DNA of 46,707 nucleotides from CAZRHR01 sp964599915 (GTDB taxonomy: Bacteria > Bacteroidota > Bacteroidia > CAIKAF01), in the NCBI GenBank assembly GCA_964599915.1, contig CAZRHR010000013.1:1-46707 (forward strand), written 5' to 3'. Position numbers and translations under genes: made by a program. Position 1 is the stretch's first letter; each line of letters starts with the position of its first letter. A model generated the notes under the pieces. That model searched no databases. It was not told the origin of the DNA and saw nothing but the letters and a program-made list of their open reading frames with translations. This document shows positions 7,168 to 16,111 of this stretch, one piece after another.

Positions 7168-8574
7168 GGAGGTCATCCACACCTTCATATGGGCGGTACC
7201 TTCCAGCAGTTGGTAATGATGAGCTTTTGCATAGGCTTCCAACCCGTGGTCATAAGCGCCCTCTTCGCCTGTAAGAATCACTTCCGGTTGGTTTTCTTCC
7301 AAGTAAGCATTTATTTCATTGAGACGTACCCAACGTTCATCGGCTGTAAGCCGCTGGTCTAAACGGCTTAAAAAAATCCCCGTGCGCCAAACATCTGCTA
7401 TTTTCAATCCTGCCTCCATTCCATAAATCGGGGAAAATCCTGCCACTTGCCAGGTGGAATCTGCTCCTGCTTCCTTGATTTTACGAGCTATTTCTTGGGT
7501 TCCCTGCACGTAAGAGGTCCGAAATGGGCGGTATGCAATCCCCATGGGATCGGTAAAAAGATGTGCAAGGGCCAATACCAGCCAAAGTCGATAAGAAAAT
7601 TTGGTGGCTTGTGAAAGCAGAAAAACGCACCCCAACCAAGGTAAAAGCATGTATTGTTCAAACAAAGGGGCGGGGAAAAGGGCCACAATAAGCGCGACAG
7701 AAAAATTGAGCCACATCAGAATAAAATGCCAATGGCTCAATCTTTTTCTTGCCTGCACGCCTGACCAAACTGCCGCACCCATCCATAAAGCCGTGGACCA
7801 ATGAGTGAGCCAATGGCGCAGAAAATCCCATTTTTCACCAAGGGTAAATCCTGTTCCTGAATCCAAGTCGGCCCGCCATGCGGAGGTTAATTGGTGAAAA
7901 GTCCAATTTTGAAAGATAAAATCTTTAGGAAATTGCAGTCCATAATAAAGGGCTGGCAGGAGGCCTATTCCAATTCCAAGCAATCCCCAACCTTTTTGTC
8001 GGTGGGGTACACTCAACCAAACCAAGGGAATAAAAGCTACATAAAACAATTTGGTAGCGGCGGCCAGCGCCATAAAGCAACCTGCACCCAAAGCGCCAAT
8101 CGCCGATTGCCCCTGCCTTACACTCCACCAAGACAACAGGCAAAGGAAGGCAGGAAGGATGTAGTTGCTGGATTCCATGGCACAGCGTAAAACGGTGGGG
8201 TGCAGGGCCACACAAAGCGCAACAAAACTGGCGGATAGCCATGATTTCCGTTCTTTTTTAACTAATAAAAACATTGTAATGGCTAAACCAAACCAAGCGG
8301 CCCAACCCAGGGTTTTTCCAGCCCAAAGCCATGAACTACTGGTGGAAACGGTTTTTACGAACCAAATGCCCCAGGGTTGTAGGGGCATCTGAAGGAAAGC
8401 AAAATCCCTGTACATGGTTTTTCCGACGGCCAAACCTTCAGCCGCGGCCAAATACATGTGCTCGTTATGGTCGAATGCACTAAAAATATAAGCCCTGACC
8501 GGGACGGCCAGTACGCAGAAAGGCAGCAGCCAGAATAAGGCTTTTTTTATTTGTCCCAACCCGTGGCGGCCCAC
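7162..8574 (-). CDS. Polytopic GT-C-like membrane glycosyltransferase
   Basis: A 470-aa integral membrane protein with roughly ten hydrophobic segments (for example KKALFWLLPFCVLAVPV, GIGIGLLPALYYGLQF, FSVALIVALFPAPL). After the first segment the periplasmic loop has FDHNEHMYLAAAEGL and YRDFAFLQMPLQPW, an acidic His/Glu loop of the kind found in polyprenol-phosphate-sugar dependent GT-C enzymes (GT39/PMT-like, DUF2029-like). The C-terminal 100 residues are soluble and may face the periplasm. Inference: it transfers a lipid-linked sugar to a glycan or protein. The start is GTG at 8574, which overlaps the aminopeptidase gene by 28 bases; TTG at 8559 is an alternative, and no ATG is available nearby. 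Probably translated from the aminopeptidase mRNA. Confidence 0.7.
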   Translation of the reverse strand: MGRHGLGQIKKALFWLLPFCVLAVPVRAYIFSAFDHNEHMYLAAAEGLAVGKTMYRDFAFLQMPLQPWGIWFVKTVSTSSSWLWAGKTLGWAAWFGLAITMFLLVKKERKSWLSASFVALCVALHPTVLRCAMESSNYILPAFLCLLSWWSVRQGQSAIGALGAGCFMALAAATKLFYVAFIPLVWLSVPHRQKGWGLLGIGIGLLPALYYGLQFPKDFIFQNWTFHQLTSAWRADLDSGTGFTLGEKWDFLRHWLTHWSTALWMGAAVWSGVQARKRLSHWHFILMWLNFSVALIVALFPAPLFEQYMLLPWLGCVFLLSQATKFSYRLWLVLALAHLFTDPMGIAYRPFRTSYVQGTQEIARKIKEAGADSTWQVAGFSPIYGMEAGLKIADVWRTGIFLSRLDQRLTADERWVRLNEINAYLEENQPEVILTGEEGAYDHGLEAYAKAHHYQLLEGTAHMKVWMTSK

Positions 8575-10994
8575 ACTGTACTTTTAAGATTGGCATTGGC
8601 ATCCATCCAAACTTTAATGGTTTGGGCATGCGGATGTTGTTTGGCAAAATCGCGAATTACCTGCCGGATGGGGCCAGCTAACCGGCTGTTGCTGGATTGC
8701 AAGGCTTGTGGGGCGTGATCCAACATAGCGTGCTCCAAATGATTTAATCGGTACAAAGCTTGCCAAGCGGCCACCCGTGTGAGAAAATCAAACGACGGTC
8801 CACAACGACTTACCAACTCGCTTAAAGCGCCATTGGCATCTGACTGTTGAGTCTTTACACCCACTTCTAGCCAGGTAATGCGGAATTGGTGCCCTCGATT
8901 TCCCACAAGACCAGCTGTGGCTTGACGCAAACTGTCTATTCTTGAATCATTCAATTCGGCCAGTGCGTCGAAGCTTAATCCCAATAAGTCATAACTGGCA
9001 TCTTTCCACGCAAATTGTTGCACCAAAGCATTCGCCATATAAGGTTTGGGTGTGGCCAATAAACGAAGGACTTCTTTGCGGGTTTGTTGGTCCTCATCTA
9101 CCATGGCACTCAGGAAAAATGCTTTTGCTGACTCATCTAGATCCGCAACTTTCAAAGCTTGCCTTGCCATTTCACCTTTGATGGGATAATAGGTGTTGCC
9201 TGCAAGTAAAGGAAGATAAAGGCCTACTTTACTTTCCCAAGGTTGGGATTGAAGCGCGACCACTGCATCGTAGCGATCTAACAGGTTTTTGGCAAGTCGG
9301 GCTTGGGCTTGCCATTGTTCGGGCGTGCGATTTTCGTACGACAGCTTCCGTAAATGGGTGGCACCTTCATCAAACAAACCAAAGATGGGCTCAAATCCTA
9401 CCGGTAACGGCATGAGGACATACGCCTCACGTGTTTTAATGTCTACCGATTGAACCACACGCTCACCGGCCGCATTATAAGCAGAAACGGTGGTGCGCAT
9501 GGAGAAAACGCTGTTTAAATCATTTAAGTCATGCACTTGACGTATTTGAAAAGCCAGGTGATTTTTCCCCTCAATCATCACTTGTTGGTGGCGCACACTA
9601 AATGCTGGCTCCCCCCCTTTTAGCACCCATTGGTCCCAGAACCAATCCAAACTATGTCCTGTAGCTTCAGCAAAAGCATTTAACAAGTCATGGCTATCCA
9701 CATTTTGAAATTGGTGTTCCTGTAAGTAATGTAAAATGGCCCGATTGAATCCTTCGCGTCCCACCATTTCTCTCAGCATGTGTAATACCAATGCACCTTT
9801 GGGATAAAACCTGGCTGAACCGGCACTTGAGTGCGCAATGGGTAAAAGGTCCTCTTTGGAAGCGCCGAAAGCCCTCAAGGCACTGCTTCTTCTGGACCAA
9901 TCGAAATAATCTTGCCCGAACACTTCTTTTTCATACAGCATGTTGTAATAGGTGGCAAAACTTTCTTGAAGCCAGTGGTGTGCAGGAGATCTGGCGGTAA
10001 TAAGGTCACCAAACCATTGGTGGGCCAACTCATGGGCATTTACGCCCACATAATTTCTATCGTTGTATCCACGTTGATCCACATTGAAAAAATCACCAAA
10101 AACCGTGGCGGTGGTGTTTTCCATGGCACCATACATGAAATCTTGAACAGGAATTTGGGCGTAAGTACCCCAAGGATAAGGAAAGCCGATTTCTTTTTCA
10201 AAAAAGTCGAACATTTCCACGCTGTAGCGATATGTAGTTTCCACACGGTCTGCTTGGTCCGGATAGTACAAAAGGGTCATGGGCACGCCGGAGGCAGATT
10301 TCCTGCTTTCCACCATATATTCTCCTATACCAATCATAATCAGATAGGTGGCATGAGGCTTGGGCATGACATAACGCCACCGAACCTGACCGTCTGGCAA
10401 ATCTTTCCTTTCGGCTTGTTTCCCATTGGACAATACATAATAGGGTTTTGGAAAAGTGACAATGACTTCAGAAACCACTTTGTCGTTGAGTCCGTCATAC
10501 ATAGGAATCCAATACCGGTTGTCTTCGGCCTGACCTTGGGTCCAAATCTGTTTCCGACACATTCCGGTAGGATCATCCCATCCGATAAAGTAAATCCCTT
10601 TTTTAGGTGTGGCTTCGTAAGAAATGGTCAATTCAGCGTTTTGACCATAAGACAGACCGGGTTGAAAGAAAAACATCCAACCATCCGGCCTTTTTTCCAT
10701 TTGAATGGGTTTTCCATTCAATAATGCTTCTTTACAGAGAATGCCGGGTCCATCCAGAAAAAGTGAATCTACGCGGGAGCGGAGTGGAACAAAACTATGG
10801 GTAACTTTTCCATTGACTTTTTTGAGGGTGGGTTCAAACGACACTTCCAAACGAAGGTGTTTAAAGTCTACCTGATGATCTCTGGGGGCGGCGGATTCAT
10901 CTGTAGCGTAAGTTCTGGTGGGTTGTTGGGCCTGTACACAGGTAAAAGATACCAGGGTTGCTAAACTAAAAACCCATAATTTGGTTTGATTCAT
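8547..10994 (-). CDS. M1 family zinc aminopeptidase, exported
   Basis: An 815-aa metallopeptidase that removes N-terminal residues from peptides. The start at 10994 gives a signal peptide (MNQTKLWVFSLATL...CVQAQ); an ATG at 11030 would precede it with 12 polar residues. The diagnostic M1 motifs are complete: GAMEN at residues 289-293, the zinc site HELAH at 321-325 and the third ligand Glu344 in WLQESF. A catalytic-domain Tyr region (KGALVLHMLREM) follows. The N-terminal 200 residues fit the M1 beta-saddle and the C-terminal 250 the helical domain. Location is inferred to be periplasm or outer surface, in peptide nutrition. Divergent from the acyl-CoA ligase gene, with 109 bases between start codons. 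Confidence 0.93.
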   Translation of the reverse strand: MNQTKLWVFSLATLVSFTCVQAQQPTRTYATDESAAPRDHQVDFKHLRLEVSFEPTLKKVNGKVTHSFVPLRSRVDSLFLDGPGILCKEALLNGKPIQMEKRPDGWMFFFQPGLSYGQNAELTISYEATPKKGIYFIGWDDPTGMCRKQIWTQGQAEDNRYWIPMYDGLNDKVVSEVIVTFPKPYYVLSNGKQAERKDLPDGQVRWRYVMPKPHATYLIMIGIGEYMVESRKSASGVPMTLLYYPDQADRVETTYRYSVEMFDFFEKEIGFPYPWGTYAQIPVQDFMYGAMENTTATVFGDFFNVDQRGYNDRNYVGVNAHELAHQWFGDLITARSPAHHWLQESFATYYNMLYEKEVFGQDYFDWSRRSSALRAFGASKEDLLPIAHSSAGSARFYPKGALVLHMLREMVGREGFNRAILHYLQEHQFQNVDSHDLLNAFAEATGHSLDWFWDQWVLKGGEPAFSVRHQQVMIEGKNHLAFQIRQVHDLNDLNSVFSMRTTVSAYNAAGERVVQSVDIKTREAYVLMPLPVGFEPIFGLFDEGATHLRKLSYENRTPEQWQAQARLAKNLLDRYDAVVALQSQPWESKVGLYLPLLAGNTYYPIKGEMARQALKVADLDESAKAFFLSAMVDEDQQTRKEVLRLLATPKPYMANALVQQFAWKDASYDLLGLSFDALAELNDSRIDSLRQATAGLVGNRGHQFRITWLEVGVKTQQSDANGALSELVSRCGPSFDFLTRVAAWQALYRLNHLEHAMLDHAPQALQSSNSRLAGPIRQVIRDFAKQHPHAQTIKVWMDANANLKSTVWAATGWDK

Positions 10995-11103
10995 ACAGAA
11001 TATAAGTTTTTTTGTCTCGGTAGATTTCACGAAGAACGGGGGTTTTCTTACTTTTATGAGCCTTCGAATGTCGGCATTCTACTTCAAACCACAAACGTTT
11101 GTC

Positions 11104-12855
11104 ATGGAACCAACAAGAAATTTTGACCTCATTCCCTTTGCTGCTGCGGAATTTTCTAACCGTATTTTATTAGGTGGCAAGCGAAATGGACAATGGACCA
11201 CCTATACCATCTCTCAATACCAAAGCATTATTGATGACCTTGGTTACGGCCTCATGCACAAAGGATTTGAGCCCGGCGACCGTGTGGCCATTATGAGCTT
11301 TAACTGTCCAGAATGGAATTTTATAGACTTTGGAGCCAGCCAAATAGGTGGCGTTACCGTTCCTTTGTATCCTACTTTATCTTTAAATGATCTTGGATAC
11401 ATCCTCAAAGATGCCGGGGTGAAAATAGCGTTTGTTCAAAATACCGAACTGGCGCAAAAAGTGAAAACCGTCGCATCTGAAGTCGAAGTTTACGTGTTTG
11501 AGCCCTCCACGGAATTTCCGCTTTGGAGCGAGTTTTTGGAGCTGGGTAAACAACATCCCAATCCAGCGGTGCTACAAGCCCGTAAGGATTCCGTGCAGCC
11601 GGACCAACTCATGACGCTTATTTATACCTCAGGCACCACCGGATTTCCTAAGGGGGTGATGCTGAGTCATAACAATATTTTATCCAATGTAAATGCCTGT
11701 TCTGCCATTTTTCCCATGTTTCGGGAAAAAACAGTTCTTAGCTTTTTACCCCTTTGCCATATTTTTGAAAGAATGGTTTGCTACCTCTATCATAAATTAG
11801 GGGCATCCATCTACTACGCAGAAAGCATGGACACCATCGCGGATAACCTCAAGGAGGTGAAGCCGTATGCGTTTACAACGGTGCCAAGACTCTTGGAAAA
11901 AGTCTATGATAAAATTGTAGCGAAAGGACATGACCTTACCGGAATCAAGAAAAAATTGTTTTTCTGGGCGCTCGCACTGGGTCATTCTTATGAGCTTGGT
12001 AAAGCCAATGGGTGGTGGTATCATACCCGCTTGAAGATTGCCGATAAACTCATTTTCAGCAAATGGCGTGAAGCCCTTGGTGGCAATGTAGGCGTTATTG
12101 TGAGTGGCGCTGCCGCCCTTCAACCTCGTTTGGCCCGTGTATTTACTTCGGCTGGAATTTCTGTGCTCGAAGGCTACGGACTTACCGAGACAAGCCCCGT
12201 AATCACCGTAAACCGATTCGAAGAAGAGGGAAGAAGGTTTGGCTCCGTGGGGCCTGTCATCACCGGGGTGGAGGTGAAAATTGCCGCCGATGGTGAAATT
12301 CTTTGTAAAGGGCCCAATGTGATGATGGGATATTACAATAAACCTGAACAAACCGCCGAGGTTCTTAAAGATGGATGGTTTTATACAGGTGATGTAGGCG
12401 AATTGTCCGCGGATGGGTTTTTGAAAATTACCGACCGGAAAAAGGAAGTGTTCAAAACCTCGGGGGGGAAATATGTAGCACCTCAACCTATGGAAAATAA
12501 GTTCAAGGAATCCATTTTCATCGAACAAATCATGGTTATAGGGGAGAACAGAAAGTTTCCGGTTGCACTTGTGGTTCCGGCGCTTGAACCGCTCAGGAAA
12601 TGGTGTGAGGAGCAAGGTATTCCTGCACCCACCTTGGCTTCTGTAGTGGATCACCCATCTGTCCGACAATTATTTGAAAAAGAAATTCAGGACATGAATA
12701 CCCATTTTGGACAGTGGGAGCAAATCAAAAAATTCGACTTACTACCTCAGGAGTTTTCTATTGATGGAGGTGAACTTACACCCACCATGAAATTAAAGCG
12801 GAAGCCCATCATGGAGAGATATGCAGAACGCATTGAAGCAATGTATAAAGAATGA
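11104..12855 (+). CDS. Long-chain fatty acid-CoA ligase (AMP-forming)
   Basis: A 583-aa adenylate-forming enzyme that activates fatty acids to acyl-CoA with ATP. The P-loop YTSGTTGFPKG starts at residue 174; LEGYGLTETSP, FYTGDVGEL and the hinge DRKKEVFKTSGGKYVAP are all present. The start at 11104 (MEPTRNFDLIPF) is preferred over an in-frame ATG at 11056, which adds 16 residues not expected in the family. It resembles the FACL/FadD15 type that lacks membrane segments. The stop overlaps the next start in ATGA, so it is translationally coupled to a DUF2141 gene. A FadL-like porin gene is nearby, consistent with uptake and activation of fatty acids. Confidence 0.92.
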   Translation: MEPTRNFDLIPFAAAEFSNRILLGGKRNGQWTTYTISQYQSIIDDLGYGLMHKGFEPGDRVAIMSFNCPEWNFIDFGASQIGGVTVPLYPTLSLNDLGYILKDAGVKIAFVQNTELAQKVKTVASEVEVYVFEPSTEFPLWSEFLELGKQHPNPAVLQARKDSVQPDQLMTLIYTSGTTGFPKGVMLSHNNILSNVNACSAIFPMFREKTVLSFLPLCHIFERMVCYLYHKLGASIYYAESMDTIADNLKEVKPYAFTTVPRLLEKVYDKIVAKGHDLTGIKKKLFFWALALGHSYELGKANGWWYHTRLKIADKLIFSKWREALGGNVGVIVSGAAALQPRLARVFTSAGISVLEGYGLTETSPVITVNRFEEEGRRFGSVGPVITGVEVKIAADGEILCKGPNVMMGYYNKPEQTAEVLKDGWFYTGDVGELSADGFLKITDRKKEVFKTSGGKYVAPQPMENKFKESIFIEQIMVIGENRKFPVALVVPALEPLRKWCEEQGIPAPTLASVVDHPSVRQLFEKEIQDMNTHFGQWEQIKKFDLLPQEFSIDGGELTPTMKLKRKPIMERYAERIEAMYKE

Positions 12856-13268
12856 GAAACATATTAGGCTTTCTATTTATGTTGGGTACCACCGTTATGG
12901 CCCAAACTTTTGAGTTAAAAGTGGAAGTTCGGGGCATTCCAAACGCCAAAGGAAAGGTGTTGGTGGGGGTGTATAACAAGGCGGAAGGATTTCGTGACAA
13001 GTCTTTTGCCGTAGCTTCTGCAGAACAACCTGCGCGTCAGGGTAGTTTGGTGTTATCTATCCCTAACCTTAAACCTGGTACCTACGCCCTTGCCGTTTTC
13101 CATGATGAAAATGGCAATGGAAAATTAGATACCAATTTCTTGGGAATTCCTACGGAAAGTTATGGTTTCTCAAACGATGCAAGGGGAAGTTTCGGCCCTC
13201 CGGATTTTTCCGATTGCAGTTTTTCCTTGCAAGGACCTAAAATGGTAACGCTAACCATTAAAAAATAA
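12852..13268 (+). CDS. Exported DUF2141 protein
   Basis: A 138-aa protein with a signal peptide (residues 1-17, ending VMAQ) and a single DUF2141 domain. Landmark sequences are VEVRGIPNAKGKVLVGVYN, YALAVFHDENGNGKLDTNFLGIPTESYGFSN and a C-terminal VTLTIKK strand. The D-x-N-x-N-G-x-L-D segment looks like a Ca-binding loop of an immunoglobulin-like beta sandwich. Function of the family is unknown. It overlaps the acyl-CoA ligase by four bases and converges on the FadL-like gene with an 11-base overlap, leaving no room for a terminator. Confidence 0.88.
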   Translation: MRNILGFLFMLGTTVMAQTFELKVEVRGIPNAKGKVLVGVYNKAEGFRDKSFAVASAEQPARQGSLVLSIPNLKPGTYALAVFHDENGNGKLDTNFLGIPTESYGFSNDARGSFGPPDFSDCSFSLQGPKMVTLTIKK

Positions 13269-14715
13269 ACCCAAGGGTTACCTGTGCCAAATGTTGGTTT
13301 AATTCAATAATGGCGGGTGTGGTGGTGGTAAAATCCCTGAAAATTCGTTCGTTTCCTTGGGTTTTTTGGAGCACATAAGCGGCATCAAAATATACCCATT
13401 TCTTTGCGCGGTAGCCAATGCCTGCAGTAAAATACTGGATGGTTCTATCTACGCCACCATTTTGTATCACAGGGTCTGTCGCATGCTGGTAACCAGCCCG
13501 GAACCTCCAAGGGTCTAATCGGAATTCACCTCCCACTCGGATATGATGCGATAGTCCATAATTGGCATCAATAAACTGGTTGGTTGACGTAAAAAAAGTC
13601 CCGGCACTTCGTAATGAGATGTTGGAAAAATCAGCCATTTCATATTCCGCAGCCAAGGTTAGTTTTTTTGCGATGATGAAAGCTGCTGAAGCATTCCACC
13701 GCCAAGGCATATCAATATCATATTCGAAATTGCCACGAGGTGAATTGCTGGTGTAGGTCCCCACATTGAAATCAGTGACCATTTCGGTGCTGTATTGCTC
13801 CGTTAACGCCATAAAAGTAGGGGAGTGGATGGCCGCACCTACCCTAAACCAATCCGCAACACGCCAAACCAACCCTGCTTTTACATGAATTCCGGTACCT
13901 TCTACCATTAAATTTTCCCGAAATAAAACCTGATTAAATCCAGGAACAAGGTTGTCACGATCTCTTTCTGTGTATTCACTATTCTCTGTGTAGTCTAGCC
14001 TTACAATACCAAGGGTGGCACCAATGTAAAGGCGATGTCCAAGATTAACGGCACCGGCTAAACCAATTTCACCTGCGGAACCTTTGGCCGTAATTTGGCG
14101 AGACATGTTTTTGTTTTCATTGGCAAAAAGTCCCAAATTGGTGTATTGGTTCCCCTGTCCGCCGCTGAGGGTATCCAACAAAAATGAATCGAAGCCAAGT
14201 CTTTCCGTAAATGCATCCAATTGGTCTACACCTAATCCATTGGCGCGCTGTAAGAAAAGGTCTCCGAGGCTATGGGTACTGTTTTCACCCTCAAACGTAA
14301 GGCTTCGGTTAAAAGAATGGGTTCGGTTATAGCCTATCGCAAAGGTAAATCCCTGCGTTCCCATAGGTAGTGGACGGTTCAATTTTTTATGAAAAACGCC
14401 ACCTACTTGTCCGAACTGAAAGGCAAACCTCCGGTCCGAAAAGTTATTTTGTTCCCACTGGCTTTCAGATTGAGCAAAATTGAACCCGGGTGTAAAAGAA
14501 ATTTGAGAACTTCTAAATAAACCCAGGCCACCCGGATTGCTGGACATCACAGAAAAATCCGCGCCCACCGCACCTAGGGCACCGCCCATACTAATAAACT
14601 TGGCACTTCCATTCAAGGTTGACCGGCTAAAGCGCAGTGCATCCACCTCATACTGGCCAAAGACCATCATGGGGTACATGCACATACCAATGGAAAAAGA
14701 GAGGATGCTTTTCAT
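13258..14715 (-). CDS. FadL/OMPP1-like outer membrane protein
   Basis: A 485-aa outer membrane beta-barrel. It has a signal peptide (to about VFGQ), then the hatch region with GGALGAVGADFSVMSSNPGGLGLFRSSQISF, the SSNPAG-like signature of the FadL/TodX hydrocarbon and fatty-acid transport family. Alternating strands continue to the C-terminal LAQVTLGFIF, ending in an aromatic residue as barrel proteins do. Proposed role: passage of hydrophobic molecules across the outer membrane. The start overlaps the lipoprotein stop in ATGA, so both are on one transcript. The acyl-CoA ligase is close by on the other strand. The substrate is not determinable. Confidence 0.85.
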   Translation of the reverse strand: MKSILSFSIGMCMYPMMVFGQYEVDALRFSRSTLNGSAKFISMGGALGAVGADFSVMSSNPGGLGLFRSSQISFTPGFNFAQSESQWEQNNFSDRRFAFQFGQVGGVFHKKLNRPLPMGTQGFTFAIGYNRTHSFNRSLTFEGENSTHSLGDLFLQRANGLGVDQLDAFTERLGFDSFLLDTLSGGQGNQYTNLGLFANENKNMSRQITAKGSAGEIGLAGAVNLGHRLYIGATLGIVRLDYTENSEYTERDRDNLVPGFNQVLFRENLMVEGTGIHVKAGLVWRVADWFRVGAAIHSPTFMALTEQYSTEMVTDFNVGTYTSNSPRGNFEYDIDMPWRWNASAAFIIAKKLTLAAEYEMADFSNISLRSAGTFFTSTNQFIDANYGLSHHIRVGGEFRLDPWRFRAGYQHATDPVIQNGGVDRTIQYFTAGIGYRAKKWVYFDAAYVLQKTQGNERIFRDFTTTTPAIIELNQHLAQVTLGFIF

Positions 14716-16025
14716 CGGGAGCGGGGACTGGAACTTCTTGGACTACTGCTCGGTGGGCTGCTGCTTCTTCCGGGCGAAGGACTCGAGGGGCGTGGTGAAG
14801 GAGAAAATCTTGGTGCAGGACTGGGTGAGGACCTTGGTGGGGAAGAATACCGTGGTGGCGAGCTATTTCTTGGGGGCGTGGATGGTCTGGTCCAGCTTGG
14901 GGAACGTGAGCCCTCCTGAAACGTTTCTCTTCTTCTCCCTCCGTCATTGGATGGAACGACCCTTGGCTCATTGTTTTCATTCAGGCGAATGCCATTATTT
15001 TCCTGCGAACGGGTCGGCACATCGCGAATGAGCCCATTGTCCGAGCTATTGTCATAACGGGTTCTTGTGCCCGGCCTTGGAATGTCGGTGCCCATCTCCG
15101 CATTGTTTCGAATGGGTGCTGTTGAATTGCTATTTCGAATGGGTGGCGCTCCGCCTTGAACATCTGAAAAATTATTTCTTGCAGGTGGGATGGAATTCCG
15201 CCCGGGATTTCCTCCTGAATTTGGCGTTGTGAAGGACCTGTCGGATCCGGCGCCAGGTGTTCGTGAGGTGGGTAAGGCACTTAAGCGAACGGGCTCTCTG
15301 GGACGGGGCGTGACGCCATGCGATGGGGCCACCCGAGACATGATTAGCGGGCCGGTGGTTGGTTGGTTTCCTCGATTGAAATGGCGTGGACCATTATAAT
15401 GAGAATGCACATCAAAGGAATTGTAATAAAGGGAATTACCTGGATTGGCGACCATGTTGCCCCATCCCCATCCACTAAAGGGTGAGAAACCTTGGCCATA
15501 CATCCAAGTGGGGCCATACATCCACGACGGATAAGGTCGAAACCATGAAAAGGAAGATTGCCATGGTGACAAGGGCGCACAACCCCACCAAGAATAGGTG
15601 GTATAAATGGACTGTCCAAAAACTGCCGGCTGCGGGTCATACCAGTACTGATTGGTGTAAAAAGGGTCATAATAATTCCAGCCACCACTGGTTTCTCCAA
15701 ACCGCCGAACCCTTGCGGCATAAGCAAAATCGTGATATTGTTCTTCTGAAAAATCTTGTGGCGCATCCCCTTCGCGGATGATGATGTTACCAAACTCGTC
15801 TCGTTGATACCCTGAAGAAATAACGGTGGTTTGGCCTTCGGTTTGCGTTACTTTGGAGGCCGGCACACTGGAAAGTACCATTTCTCTGGTTTTCTTTTCG
15901 GTTTCCCAGGCCTGTTCTAAGGTGTAATAGGAATCTTCCTCAAAATCAAAGGATTCTTTGGTCGAAGCGCACCCCGTCCCCAACAGAAGGATAAATAAAA
16001 AGAGGATGGGGCGGATCTGAGACAT
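14712..16025 (-). CDS. Lipoprotein with Ser/Pro/Arg-rich tail
   Basis: A 437-aa predicted lipoprotein: MSQIRPILFLFILLLGTGC gives a lipobox with the lipidated Cys at residue 19. The start at 16025 is chosen for this signal; an in-frame start at 16094 adds 23 residues before it. The middle is rich in Trp, Tyr, Pro and Gly (PYPSWMYGPTWMYGQGF, GWGWGNM), then a disordered segment with repeated RNN/PP motifs, and the last 50 residues are almost only Ser, Pro and Arg (SPSPRPSSPSPGRSS). No enzyme motif is visible. Similar Tyr/Trp-rich and disordered lipoproteins occur in Bacteroidota. Coupled by ATGA overlap to the FadL-like gene, so it may be an accessory surface component. Confidence 0.8.
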   Translation of the reverse strand: MSQIRPILFLFILLLGTGCASTKESFDFEEDSYYTLEQAWETEKKTREMVLSSVPASKVTQTEGQTTVISSGYQRDEFGNIIIREGDAPQDFSEEQYHDFAYAARVRRFGETSGGWNYYDPFYTNQYWYDPQPAVFGQSIYTTYSWWGCAPLSPWQSSFSWFRPYPSWMYGPTWMYGQGFSPFSGWGWGNMVANPGNSLYYNSFDVHSHYNGPRHFNRGNQPTTGPLIMSRVAPSHGVTPRPREPVRLSALPTSRTPGAGSDRSFTTPNSGGNPGRNSIPPARNNFSDVQGGAPPIRNSNSTAPIRNNAEMGTDIPRPGTRTRYDNSSDNGLIRDVPTRSQENNGIRLNENNEPRVVPSNDGGRRRETFQEGSRSPSWTRPSTPPRNSSPPRYSSPPRSSPSPAPRFSPSPRPSSPSPGRSSSPPSSSPRSSSPRSR

Positions 16026-16111
16026 GAGGAATTCGTTGTGTTTTGTACTTTTGAACGGAATTTTTCCCTTTAAGATTCGCAAATACCGTACCAACTTTTA
16101 AAATAAATCCC

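Noticed and set aside
9912..10724. Long open frame (270 codons) opposite the M1 aminopeptidase gene
   Set aside because: Shadow frame: its translation has no domain, and the opposite strand encodes intact GAMEN and HEXXH motifs.
11049..11056. TACTTTTA before the acyl-CoA ligase gene as a promoter -7 box
   Set aside because: The last base does not match and no TTTG lies at proper distance upstream.
11797..12669. Long open frame (290 codons) opposite the acyl-CoA ligase gene
   Set aside because: Shadow of a clearly conserved enzyme; composition is unlike a protein, rich in His, Phe and Arg from reversed codons.
16046..16053. TACTTTTG before proS as a full promoter
   Set aside because: The -7 match is good but no -33 box is found at a suitable distance, so it is not listed as a feature.
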